9,135 bases of DNA from Hyphomicrobiaceae bacterium (GTDB lineage: Bacteria; Pseudomonadota; Alphaproteobacteria; Rhizobiales; Hyphomicrobiaceae), in NCBI GenBank assembly GCA_021775715.1, contig JAJFHI010000223.1, positions 1-9,135 on the forward strand, given 5' to 3'. The position numbers were made by a program, and so were the translations under genes. The first letter of the stretch is position 1; each line of letters opens with the position of its first letter. The notes under the pieces are model-generated. The model did no database searches. It was not told where the DNA came from and saw only the letters and a program-made list of their open reading frames with translations. Below, in pieces: positions 1 to 4,430 of this stretch.

Positions 1-249
1 AGCGTGGTCGGGAATATCGGGGCTTCAGTGCAGATTTTTTTCGGTGGCAACATCTCGCTTTATGCCGAGCTTGCTGAAAAGGCTCGCCAGGAGGCCTATG
101 ACAATCTGATCCGGGAGGCCGAGGCCCACGGAGCCAATGCAATCCTCGCCATGCGGTATGATGCCAACGAGATGGCGTCAGCGGTGACGGAGGTGCTGGC
201 CTATGGCACGGCTGTGGTTGTCGCGCCGGCCAATAATGACGATCACTGA
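1..249 (+). CDS. YbjQ/UPF0145 family protein, 3' part only
   Basis: The reading frame is open from the first base of the window to a TGA at 247-249, giving 82 residues; the start codon lies outside. The visible part resembles the C-terminal two thirds of YbjQ (UPF0145, annotated in Pfam as putative heavy-metal binding): a Tyr-Ala-Glu-Leu helix followed by KARQEAYDNLIREAEAHGA, then an Ala/Val strand region with a Gly-Thr-Ala-Val-Val-Val ending. Known members are small soluble cytoplasmic proteins of about 105 residues that form oligomers, with no established biochemical role. It ends 138 bases before tRNA-Trp and is probably transcribed separately, since a promoter-like sequence lies between. 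It has no evident functional link to the ribosome and polymerase genes. Family assignment is fairly sure; function is not known. Confidence 0.8.
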   Translation, partial: SVVGNIGASVQIFFGGNISLYAELAEKARQEAYDNLIREAEAHGANAILAMRYDANEMASAVTEVLAYGTAVVVAPANNDDH

Positions 250-317
250 CTGAACGTCGATAGCGTGCGGCAAGAGGTGTAAAATAGACACACGCAAGCA
301 AAAAGCTATCTTGGCGC

Positions 318-346
318 GTGACAACCATGTTTTGATGGGGTAGAGA
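318..346 (+). promoter_or_regulatory. Candidate sigma-70-type promoter for tRNA-Trp
   Basis: GTGACA (318-323, five of six matches to the TTGACA -35 box) is followed after 17 bases by TAGAGA (341-346, a weak -10 box). The bases after it (349-354, CGCGCC) form a GC-rich discriminator as is usual for stable-RNA promoters under stringent control. Initiation near 353 would give a tRNA precursor with a leader of about 35 bases. The same transcript could continue into secE-nusG, because no terminator is visible after the tRNA. The -10 match is poor, so this is a candidate only. Confidence 0.4.
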
Positions 347-387
347 TGCGCGCCTTGCGCAGAGTGACAGACGCCACTTAGCCACTT

Positions 388-463
388 AGGGGTGTAGCTC
401 AATTGGTAGAGCGTCGGTCTCCAAAACCGAAGGTTGTGGGTTCAAGTCCCCCCGCCCCTGCCA
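388..463 (+). tRNA. trnW: tRNA-Trp (anticodon CCA)
   Basis: The 76-base cloverleaf can be folded by hand. The acceptor stem is 388-394 with 453-459 (one U-G pair), the D stem 397-400 with 409-412, and the anticodon stem 414-418 with 426-430 around the loop CTCCAAA, anticodon CCA at 421-423. The T arm is 436-440 with 448-452 around TTCAAGT, the discriminator is G460, and CCA is encoded at 461-463. The T stem has one U-C mismatch (437 opposite 451). The tRNA decodes UGG. tRNA-Trp directly upstream of secE-nusG is a familiar arrangement in alphaproteobacteria and supports the assignment. Confidence 0.97.
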
Positions 464-574
464 AGACTATTTTTGCAGCGGTTCCGTGGTGAGGGCGGTG
501 GAATCGGTGCTTTTGTTTGTTGCAAGTGCTGCAGACGATTTATTTGGAATTTAGCTCCTCTGGATAGCTGATAG

Positions 575-769
575 ATGGCGAAAAACCCGTTTGTGTTCGC
601 GCAGGAAGTTCGGACCGAAGTGGCGAAAGTCACGTGGCCGACCTGGAAGGAAGTGTGGATCACCACCGTGATGGTTTTGATCATGGTGTCGCTGGCCGCA
701 ATCTTTTTCATGATCGCCGACCAGATTCTCGGCTGGGTCGTGAACCAGATCCTCAGTTTGGGCCGCTGA
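575..769 (+). CDS. secE: Preprotein translocase subunit SecE
   Basis: A 64-residue protein, the usual length of the short single-span SecE found outside enterobacteria. SecE clamps the SecY channel in the inner membrane and is essential for Sec-dependent export. The amphipathic N-terminal helix carries the conserved EVAKVTWPTWKE motif (residues 15-26), followed by one hydrophobic membrane segment at about residues 28-48 and a second amphipathic stretch to the C-terminus. The start ATG gives the typical MAKNPF beginning, but only a very weak ribosome binding site is visible (GGA at 562-564), so translation may rely on other features. It lies 111 bases after tRNA-Trp and 79 bases before nusG, the near-universal bacterial pairing. 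Confidence 0.95.
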   Translation: MAKNPFVFAQEVRTEVAKVTWPTWKEVWITTVMVLIMVSLAAIFFMIADQILGWVVNQILSLGR

Positions 770-792
770 TAGAACGACAAAATTTTGCGGTC

Positions 793-810
793 GCCAGACA
801 AGCTGTCGGC
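793..810 (+). other. Small hairpin between secE and nusG
   Basis: GCC (793-795) pairs with GGC (808-810), and GACA (797-800) pairs with TGTC (804-807), with A796 bulged and a three-base loop. No T run follows, so it is not a terminator. It is the only obvious structure in the 79-base gap. It may influence mRNA processing, but the stem is short and could be incidental. Confidence 0.35.
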
Positions 811-848
811 CACTCATTCCAGAACCAAGCGAAGATAAGAGACTACGG

Positions 849-1385
849 ATGACCAAGCGCTGGTACATCGTCCATGCCTACACAAACTTTGAGCGCAAGG
901 TGGCTGACGCCATCATCGAGCGCGCAAAAGCCGAAGGTATGGAAGATGTTTTTGATGAAGTCTTGGTGCCAACCGAGGATGTGGTTGAGGTCAAGCGTGG
1001 CCGCAAGATACAGACCGAGCGCAAGTTTTTGCCAGGTTACGTGCTTGTGAAAATGGAAATGACGGACCCGGCGTTCGTTTTGATCCGGAACACGCCGAAG
1101 GTCACGGGCTTCCTTGGCTCAGACAACAAGCCGATGCCGATCTCCGAAGATGAAGCGATGCGCATTCTTCATCAGGTCAAAGAGGGCGTCGAACGTCCGA
1201 AGCCGACGATCAGCTTCGAAGTTGGCGAACAGGTCAAAGTGGCCGAAGGGCCGTTTGCCTCGTTCTCGGGTCACGTCGAGGAAGTCGACGAAGAGCGCGC
1301 AAGGCTCAAGGTGGCGGTGTCTATTTTCGGACGTCCGACGCCTGTGGAATTGGAATTCGGTCAGGTTGAAAAAATCGCCAGTTAA
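849..1385 (+). CDS. nusG: Transcription termination/antitermination factor NusG
   Basis: A 178-residue NusG, full length for the family. The NGN domain (about 1-115) opens with KRWYIVHAYTNFERKVA and contains the conserved FLPGYVLVKM segment and NTPKVTGFLG. It binds the clamp helices of RNA polymerase and suppresses pausing. The KOW domain (about 123-178) has FEVGEQVKVAEGPFASFSG and ends in VELEFGQVEKI; in characterised homologues it contacts ribosomal protein S10 or Rho. The ATG at 849 gives the family N-terminus and is preceded by a weak purine stretch (about 836-841). The stop codon lies inside an intrinsic terminator, so secE-nusG appears to be its own unit, separate from rplK. Confidence 0.98.
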   Translation: MTKRWYIVHAYTNFERKVADAIIERAKAEGMEDVFDEVLVPTEDVVEVKRGRKIQTERKFLPGYVLVKMEMTDPAFVLIRNTPKVTGFLGSDNKPMPISEDEAMRILHQVKEGVERPKPTISFEVGEQVKVAEGPFASFSGHVEEVDEERARLKVAVSIFGRPTPVELEFGQVEKIAS

Positions 1386-1397
1386 TTGGCGGTTTTT
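1370..1397 (+). terminator. Intrinsic terminator overlapping the nusG stop codon
   Basis: An 11-pair stem: AAAAATCGCCA (1370-1380) with TGGCGGTTTTT (1387-1397), one U-G wobble, and a six-base loop (1381-1386) containing most of the TAA stop. The five-T arm serves as the U tract. The A tract on the other arm means it could also work on the opposite strand. It separates secE-nusG from rplK. The stem has only five G-C pairs, so termination may be partial. A ribosome terminating at the stop codon would cover the 5' arm. Confidence 0.75.
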
Positions 1398-1461
1398 AGA
1401 TTTGGCAACAATCGGGACTGCTGCGACATGAGTTGCAAGGCGCGCCCGGTTGGAACGAGAT

Positions 1462-1483
1462 CCCAACGCAAGGTTGTGTTGGG
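1462..1483 (+). other. Nine-pair hairpin in the rplK leader
   Basis: CCCAACGCA (1462-1470) pairs with TGTGTTGGG (1475-1483) around the four-base loop AGGT, with one G-U pair. Three T residues follow, too few for a strong terminator. The CCAAC in its 5' arm can instead pair with GTTGG at 1449-1453, so two mutually exclusive folds are possible. Confidence 0.5.
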
Positions 1484-1581
1484 TTTGGCAGTGGGGCCAC
1501 TTTTGGTTCGATTGCCAGTCATGTGCGGGAGAGTGCGGTCGGTGCATTTTAGGATGCTGGCCCAGGCTCGTGGACCGCTAA

Positions 1582-1617
1582 CCCTGAGACCTTCGGGTCT
1601 CGCATAAAGTTCAGGGG
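1582..1617 (+). promoter_or_regulatory. RBS-covering stem-loop before rplK, candidate L1 target
   Basis: GAGACC (1586-1591) and GGTCTC (1596-1601) form a perfect six-pair stem with a TTCG tetraloop. CCCT or CCCTGA (from 1582) can also pair with AGGG or TCAGGG (to 1616), which includes the Shine-Dalgarno AGGGG (1613-1617) of rplK. This leaves a long unpaired strand of about 11 bases on the 3' side. Such an asymmetric internal loop next to the L11 start is the kind of site through which L1 represses the L11-L1 mRNA in E. coli. The pairing is seen directly; L1 binding is inference. Confidence 0.45.
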
Positions 1618-1622
1618 AACTT

Positions 1623-2051
1623 ATGGCGAAGAAAATTGACGGCTACATCAACCTCCAGGTGCCGGCTGGCAAGGCGAACCCATCGCCTCCAATCGGTCCT
1701 GCGCTTGGCCAGCGCGGTGTTAACATCATGGAGTTCTGCAAAGCGTTTAACGCAAAGACCAAAGACGTTGAGCCTGATACTCCAATTCCTGTGAAGATCA
1801 CGGTCTATACCGACCGCTCTTTCACATTCGTTATGAAGACGCCACCAGCGTCCTTCTTCCTGAAGAAAGCAGCGAAGCTGACTTCGGGCAGTAAAGAGCC
1901 AGGTCGTAATAAGGCTGGCAGCGTTACGATGACGCAAGTGCGCGAAATCGCGACGATGAAAATGGCAGATTTGAACACCGATGACGTCGACCAGGCCGCA
2001 CGTACGATTGCAGGCTCGGCACGGTCCATGGGTATAGAGGTGGTGGAGTAA
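1623..2051 (+). CDS. rplK: 50S ribosomal protein L11
   Basis: A 142-residue L11, normal length. The N-terminal domain (1 to about 72) begins AKKIDGYINLQVPAGKANP and carries the PPIGPALGQRGVNIMEFCKAFN signature (residues 22-43), including the proline pair implicated in thiostrepton sensitivity and stringent-response signalling. The C-terminal domain (about 73-142) has GSVTMTQVREIA and binds the GTPase-associated region of 23S rRNA. The ATG at 1623 follows the Shine-Dalgarno AGGGG (1613-1617), which may be sequestered by the upstream stem. rplA follows after 4 bases, so the pair should be co-transcribed and co-translated. Confidence 0.99.
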   Translation: MAKKIDGYINLQVPAGKANPSPPIGPALGQRGVNIMEFCKAFNAKTKDVEPDTPIPVKITVYTDRSFTFVMKTPPASFFLKKAAKLTSGSKEPGRNKAGSVTMTQVREIATMKMADLNTDDVDQAARTIAGSARSMGIEVVE

Positions 2052-2055
2052 GATC

Positions 2056-2799
2056 ATGGCAACAACTCACACACCAGAACAGCTCCAAGCCACACGCGCT
2101 GCTGGCGGCAAACGTGCAGCGAGTATTCGCGAGGGCTATTCGCGCGACAGTCTTTTTGCAGTCAACGAAGCCGTTGACCTCGTCAAAGAACGCGCCAAAG
2201 CAAAGTTCGACGAAACAATCGAAATCGCCATGAACCTCGGCGTTGACCCAAAGCACGCTGACCAAATGGTCCGTGGTGTTTGCCAGCTGCCAAAAGGCTC
2301 CGGCCGGACGGCAAAAGTTGCGGTTTTTGCACGTGACGCGAAGGCGGACGAAGCCAAAGCGGCAGGTGCTGACATTGTTGGCGCGGAAGACCTCGTTGAA
2401 GCGGTCTCAAAAGGCAACATCGATTTCGACCGTTGTATCGCAACGCCGGACATGATGGGCCTAGTCGGCCGCCTCGGTAAGGTGCTGGGTCCACGCGGCC
2501 TGATGCCAAACCCACGGGTCGGTACCGTGACGATGGACGTCGCCGAAGCCGTTAAGGGTGCCAAAGGTGGTTCGGTAGAGTTCCGTGTTGAGAAGTCTGG
2601 CATCATCCATGCGGGTGTTGGCAAAGCGAGCTTCTCGGCTGACGATCTCGTCGCCAACATCAAAGCGTTTGTCAACGCGGTGGCAAAGGCCAAGCCAACG
2701 GGTGCCAAAGGCACGTACGTGAAGCGGATTTCGATCTCTTCGACGATGGGGCCGGGCGTCAAAATCGATACGAATTCGGTGTTGGACGGTCAAGTCTAG
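2056..2799 (+). CDS. rplA: 50S ribosomal protein L1
   Basis: A 247-residue L1, longer than the usual 229-235 because of an N-terminal extension of roughly 17 residues before the conserved GKRAASIRE segment. Visible family regions are FDETIEIAMNLGVDP (51-65), the signature RLGKVLGPRGLMPNPRVGT (139-157) and the C-terminal ISSTMGPGVKID. L1 forms the mobile stalk that handles deacylated tRNA at the exit site, and in many bacteria it represses translation of its own mRNA. The start is supported by GGAG at 2045-2048 at good spacing inside the end of rplK; the next in-frame Met (residue 59) is far too late. Confidence 0.98.
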   Translation: MATTHTPEQLQATRAAGGKRAASIREGYSRDSLFAVNEAVDLVKERAKAKFDETIEIAMNLGVDPKHADQMVRGVCQLPKGSGRTAKVAVFARDAKADEAKAAGADIVGAEDLVEAVSKGNIDFDRCIATPDMMGLVGRLGKVLGPRGLMPNPRVGTVTMDVAEAVKGAKGGSVEFRVEKSGIIHAGVGKASFSADDLVANIKAFVNAVAKAKPTGAKGTYVKRISISSTMGPGVKIDTNSVLDGQV

Positions 2800-2808
2800 C
2801 GATGAACG

Positions 2809-2838
2809 TGGTGCACCACACAGTCGTATGGTGCGCCG
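2809..2838 (+). other. Hairpin after the rplA stop codon
   Basis: GGTGCACCA (2810-2818) pairs with TGGTGCGCC (2829-2837) with one wobble, and T2809-G2838 adds another, around a ten-base loop. The 5' part is itself a perfect 12-base palindrome, GTGGTGCACCAC (2808-2819). It begins nine bases after the stop codon and has no T run, so it looks like a 3'-end stability or processing element rather than a classic terminator. Confidence 0.5.
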
Positions 2839-2852
2839 ACACGAATTTCCAA

Positions 2853-2884
2853 AGCGGGTTTGTTTCCTTCAAGAGACACCCGCT
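2853..2884 (+). other. Bulged 12-pair hairpin in the rplJ leader
   Basis: AGCGGGT (2853-2859) pairs perfectly with ACCCGCT (2878-2884). After a two-T bulge, GTTTC (2862-2866) pairs with GAGAC (2873-2877) around a six-base loop. It is a stable helix and one of the main structural elements of the rplA-rplJ interval. No T tract follows. Confidence 0.5.
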
Positions 2885-2959
2885 GCGGAGACCAAGCCGG
2901 AATGAGGCGTGACTTCAGTCGCATCTGAAACTGGTTTGGACCTGTCCGAGACTGTCGGT

Positions 2960-2988
2960 GTTGGGTGTCTGGATTCCAGGCATCCGGC
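2960..2988 (+). other. Thirteen-pair hairpin in the rplJ leader
   Basis: Bases 2960-2972 pair with 2976-2988 around a three-base ATT loop. There are four G-U pairs and no mismatch; the inner CTGG/CCAG is the core. It is the strongest hairpin in this interval and could be an arm of an L10-binding fold. Confidence 0.55.
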
Positions 2989-3167
2989 TTAAGCCAAATG
3001 GGCCGACATGAGATGGGAGACAGATCAGAGATTTGCGCCTTGGCGCCACGGTCTTTGGTTTGAACCTTCTGGGTCGCACCCGTGCTGTTGAATGGCCGCG
3101 CGGAGGACAGGAACGAAGCGCTGTTTTGGGCCGATGAGAATTGGTCTTTGACGGCATGGTGCAACCC

Positions 3168-3197
3168 GCAGACGGCGGCCTGATGGCCAAAGTCTGT
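3168..3197 (+). promoter_or_regulatory. Hairpin just upstream of the rplJ ribosome binding site
   Basis: CAGAC (3169-3173) pairs with GTCTG (3192-3196), with a further G-U pair at 3168/3197. Inside, GGCC (3177-3180) pairs with GGCC (3185-3188) around a TGAT loop, with a 3x3 internal loop between. The stem ends five bases before GAGGAG (3203-3208) and could affect ribosome access. It contains in-frame ATG 3183, which argues against that codon being the start. Confidence 0.4.
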
Positions 3198-3202
3198 AAC
3201 AT

Positions 3203-3208
3203 GAGGAG
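3203..3208 (+). promoter_or_regulatory. Shine-Dalgarno that sets the rplJ start at GTG 3216
   Basis: GAGGAG lies seven bases before GTG 3216. The earlier in-frame ATG codons (3141, 3183, 3201) lack a comparable site and would add residues that L10 proteins do not have. Confidence 0.85.
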
Positions 3209-3215
3209 TGAGCCA

Positions 3216-3734
3216 GTGGATAGAGCCGCGAAACGTGAGCTCGTAGCCCAGCTACACGATGTGTTCAAAGACACAGGCGTGGTTGTTGTGGCCCACTATT
3301 CCGGCATGACGGTCGCTCAAATGACTGACTACCGCAAACGCGTCAGTGACGCTGGCGGTAAAGTCAAAGTGGCCAAAAACCGGTTGGCAAAACTTGCGCT
3401 CGATAACACCCAATCTGCTGCGATCGCTGATCTGTTCAGTGGTCCAACCTGTATCGCCTATTCAGACGATCCAATTGCAGCAGCTAAGGCAGCCGTCGAT
3501 TTTTCCAAAGAGAATGACAAACTCGTCATTCTAGGTGGAACGATGGGCGACACGGTTCTCGACGCAGATGCTGTCAAAGCGCTCGCAGCGCTGCCATCAC
3601 TTGATGAACTCAGAGCTAAGATCATTGGTCTCTTGACCGCGCCGCAGACGAAAATCGTCCGGACGATCAAAGAGCCAAGCGCGAAGCTCACCCGGGTTAT
3701 TCAAGCCAAGGCAACCGCCGACGAGGCCGCTTAA
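3216..3734 (+). CDS. rplJ: 50S ribosomal protein L10
   Basis: A 172-residue L10, normal for the family. From the GTG start it reads MDRAAKRELVAQL, the expected N-terminus; longer in-frame versions from 3141 add 25 residues without homology. The globular N-terminal domain has VVVVAHYSGMTVAQM (22-36) and the rRNA-contacting KVKVAKNRLAKLAL (49-62). The C-terminal helix (about 130-168) is where L7/L12 dimers attach; alphaproteobacterial L10 is long enough for several dimers, but the number cannot be read from the sequence. L10 with L7/L12 forms the stalk that recruits translation GTPases. The 416-base leader upstream is the likely site of feedback control, and rplL follows after 82 bases. Confidence 0.96.
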   Translation: MDRAAKRELVAQLHDVFKDTGVVVVAHYSGMTVAQMTDYRKRVSDAGGKVKVAKNRLAKLALDNTQSAAIADLFSGPTCIAYSDDPIAAAKAAVDFSKENDKLVILGGTMGDTVLDADAVKALAALPSLDELRAKIIGLLTAPQTKIVRTIKEPSAKLTRVIQAKATADEAA

Positions 3735-3756
3735 CGGGCCCGACGACCAAATCCAT

Positions 3757-3781
3757 GGCATGGCTCAACTGAGCCCATGCT
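3757..3781 (+). other. Hairpin between rplJ and rplL
   Basis: GCATGG (3758-3763) pairs with CCATGC (3775-3780) and CTC (3764-3766) with GAG (3771-3773), with C3774 bulged and an AACT loop. A G-U pair extends the base. There is no T run. It is the only structure in the 82-base gap. In E. coli, L7/L12 is made at about four times the level of L10 through translation, and a hairpin here could help insulate the two genes; that is inference. Confidence 0.45.
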
Positions 3782-3816
3782 GACTGACAAGGTTTAAATC
3801 TAAGGACGTAATAACT

Positions 3817-4188
3817 ATGACCGATCTTGCAAAGATTGTTGATGACCTCTCCAGCCTGACCGTTCTGGAAGCTGCTGAACTTGCAACGCAGCTCGAAGAA
3901 AAGTGGGGCGTTTCTGCTGCTGCCGCTGTTGCAGCTGCCGGCCCTGCCGCCGCTGCAGGTCCTGCTGCAGAAGAAAAAACTGAGTTTGATGTTGTTCTCG
4001 TTGCTGCTGGCGACAAGAAAATCAACGTCATCAAAGAAGTCCGCGCCATCACAGGTCTCGGACTTAAAGAAGCTAAAGAGCTTGTTGAAGCCGGCGGTAA
4101 AGCCGTCAAAGAAGGCACCGACAAAGCTGATGCTGAAGAGCTTAAGAAAAAGCTCGAAGCAGCTGGTGCAACAGTCGAACTCAAGTAG
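3817..4188 (+). CDS. rplL: 50S ribosomal protein L7/L12
   Basis: A 123-residue L7/L12. The N-terminal dimerisation domain (1-32, TDLAKIVDDLSSLTVLEAAELATQLEEKWGV across the segment) binds L10. An Ala/Gly/Pro-rich flexible hinge follows (33-51, with two AAGPAA-like units). The C-terminal domain (about 55-123) carries KINVIKEVRAITGLGLKEAKELV, the surface that contacts EF-Tu, EF-G and IF2. AAGGA (3802-3806) precedes the ATG by ten bases. The last codons and the TAG stop form part of a hairpin with a following T tract, so expression beyond rplL may be reduced by partial termination. Confidence 0.99.
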   Translation: MTDLAKIVDDLSSLTVLEAAELATQLEEKWGVSAAAAVAAAGPAAAAGPAAEEKTEFDVVLVAAGDKKINVIKEVRAITGLGLKEAKELVEAGGKAVKEGTDKADAEELKKKLEAAGATVELK

Positions 4189-4199
4189 TTCGGTTTTTT
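4175..4199 (+). terminator. Probable attenuator overlapping the rplL stop codon
   Basis: CGAACT (4176-4181) pairs with AGTTCG (4187-4192), with T4175-G4193 as an extra wobble, around a five-base loop, followed immediately by six T residues (4194-4199). The stop codon 4186-4188 spans loop and 3' arm. The stem is short with three G-C pairs, so termination should be partial. A partial terminator between rplL and rpoB is established in E. coli, where it lowers polymerase subunit synthesis relative to stalk protein. No strong rpoB promoter is evident downstream, which also argues for read-through. Confidence 0.65.
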
Positions 4200-4204
4200 A
4201 CCGG

Positions 4205-4232
4205 GTGGGGGTCTGATAATTCAGACCTCCAC
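4205..4232 (+). other. Twelve-pair hairpin after rplL
   Basis: GTGGGGGTCTGA (4205-4216) pairs with TCAGACCTCCAC (4221-4232) with a single G-U pair and a TAAT loop. The following bases are GCGGGTCTTT, which is not a proper U tract. It may back up the attenuator just upstream, protect the 3' end of the ribosomal mRNA, or be a double-strand cleavage site. Confidence 0.6.
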
Positions 4233-4294
4233 GCGGGTCTTTCGAGAGGCGCTGCAATGGTCTGTTGGACCTATGTGATGGCGACTTTCAAACG

Positions 4295-4356
4295 ACGGTT
4301 CTCCGGAGGATCTTTGACGGGCTTTTAGCCCCGAAAAGGGTGCTCCGGTGAACCGT
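4295..4356 (+). other. Long interrupted stem upstream of rpoB, candidate RNase III site
   Basis: ACGGTTC (4295-4301) pairs with GAACCGT (4350-4356). A T-T mismatch (4302/4349) follows, then CCGGAG (4303-4308) pairs with CTCCGG (4343-4348). The arms enclose 34 bases including the hairpin GGGCT-TTT-AGCCC (4319-4331). The stem has 13 pairs plus one mismatch and ends 80 bases before the rpoB start. RNase III cleaves the rplL-rpoB spacer in E. coli; equivalent cleavage here is inference from position and helix length. Confidence 0.55.
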
Positions 4357-4424
4357 TTCAGGCATGAGGGATGGCGCCCCTCAGCCACGCGACAATCAGT
4401 GGGCTCGTCACCCGCGATTATTTT

Positions 4425-4430
4425 GAAGGA
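4425..4430 (+). promoter_or_regulatory. Shine-Dalgarno that sets the rpoB start at ATG 4437
   Basis: GAAGGA lies six bases before ATG 4437. ATG 4371, 66 bases upstream in the same frame, has a GAGGG directly abutting it with no spacing and encodes a stretch absent from RpoB proteins. Confidence 0.85.

Larger units (their letters stand above)
1398..1622 (+). promoter_or_regulatory. Non-coding nusG-rplK interval (rplK leader)
   Basis: There is no convincing gene in this stretch. In E. coli this gap holds the L11 promoter and the L1 translational control site. Because a terminator precedes it, a promoter is expected here, but I found no good -35/-10 pair; TTGGCA at 1402-1407 and at 1485-1490 are half matches without a proper -10 box. 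It contains a nine-pair hairpin (1462-1483), a competing five-pair stem (1449-1453 with 1463-1467) and the RBS-proximal structure at 1582-1616. Confidence 0.5.
2800..3215 (+). promoter_or_regulatory. 416-base rplA-rplJ interval, likely L10-type leader
   Basis: No gene is credible here on either strand. In characterised bacteria the L10(L7/L12) complex binds the leader upstream of rplJ and represses translation. The stretch is dense in stems: 2809-2838, 2853-2884, 2914-2918 with 2925-2929, 2960-2988, 3035-3046 and 3168-3197. TTTGG (2935-2939) can pair with CCAAA (2994-2998) to enclose a CCGA/TCGG stem (2946-2958) and the 2960-2988 hairpin, giving a branched fold. A promoter for rplJ would also be expected, but I see no -35/-10 pair good enough to report. 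The L10-leader label rests on position and structure, not on a matched consensus. Confidence 0.45.

Noticed and set aside
178..402. Minus-strand frame overlapping the YbjQ-family gene and tRNA-Trp
   Set aside because: It runs into the tRNA gene and overlaps a real coding end; it is a chance frame.
1386..1607. A 73-codon plus-strand frame in the nusG-rplK gap
   Set aside because: It begins with TTG inside the nusG terminator, has no ribosome binding site and no recognisable protein features.
2136..2762. A 208-codon open frame on the minus strand opposite rplA
   Set aside because: It lies wholly inside rplA, has a low-complexity Ser/Thr/Ala/Pro composition typical of antisense frames in GC-rich genes, and resembles no family I know.
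3148..3176. TTGACG at 3148-3153 as a -35 box for rplJ
   Set aside because: The sequence 17 bases downstream is GACGGC, nothing like a -10 box, and initiation would fall inside the start-proximal hairpin.
2796..3274. Two overlapping minus-strand frames across the rplA-rplJ gap
   Set aside because: They overlap real genes at their ends, have no convincing start signals and no recognisable domains; the strong hairpins explain the region better.
3935..3972. Internal repeat in the rplL hinge (AAGPAA-like units)
   Set aside because: Ala/Gly/Pro repeats are the normal L7/L12 hinge, not a separate repeat element.
3765..4184. A 139-codon minus-strand frame opposite rplL
   Set aside because: Its Ser/Ala-rich composition is the antisense image of the Ala/Lys-rich L7/L12 gene; there is no independent support.
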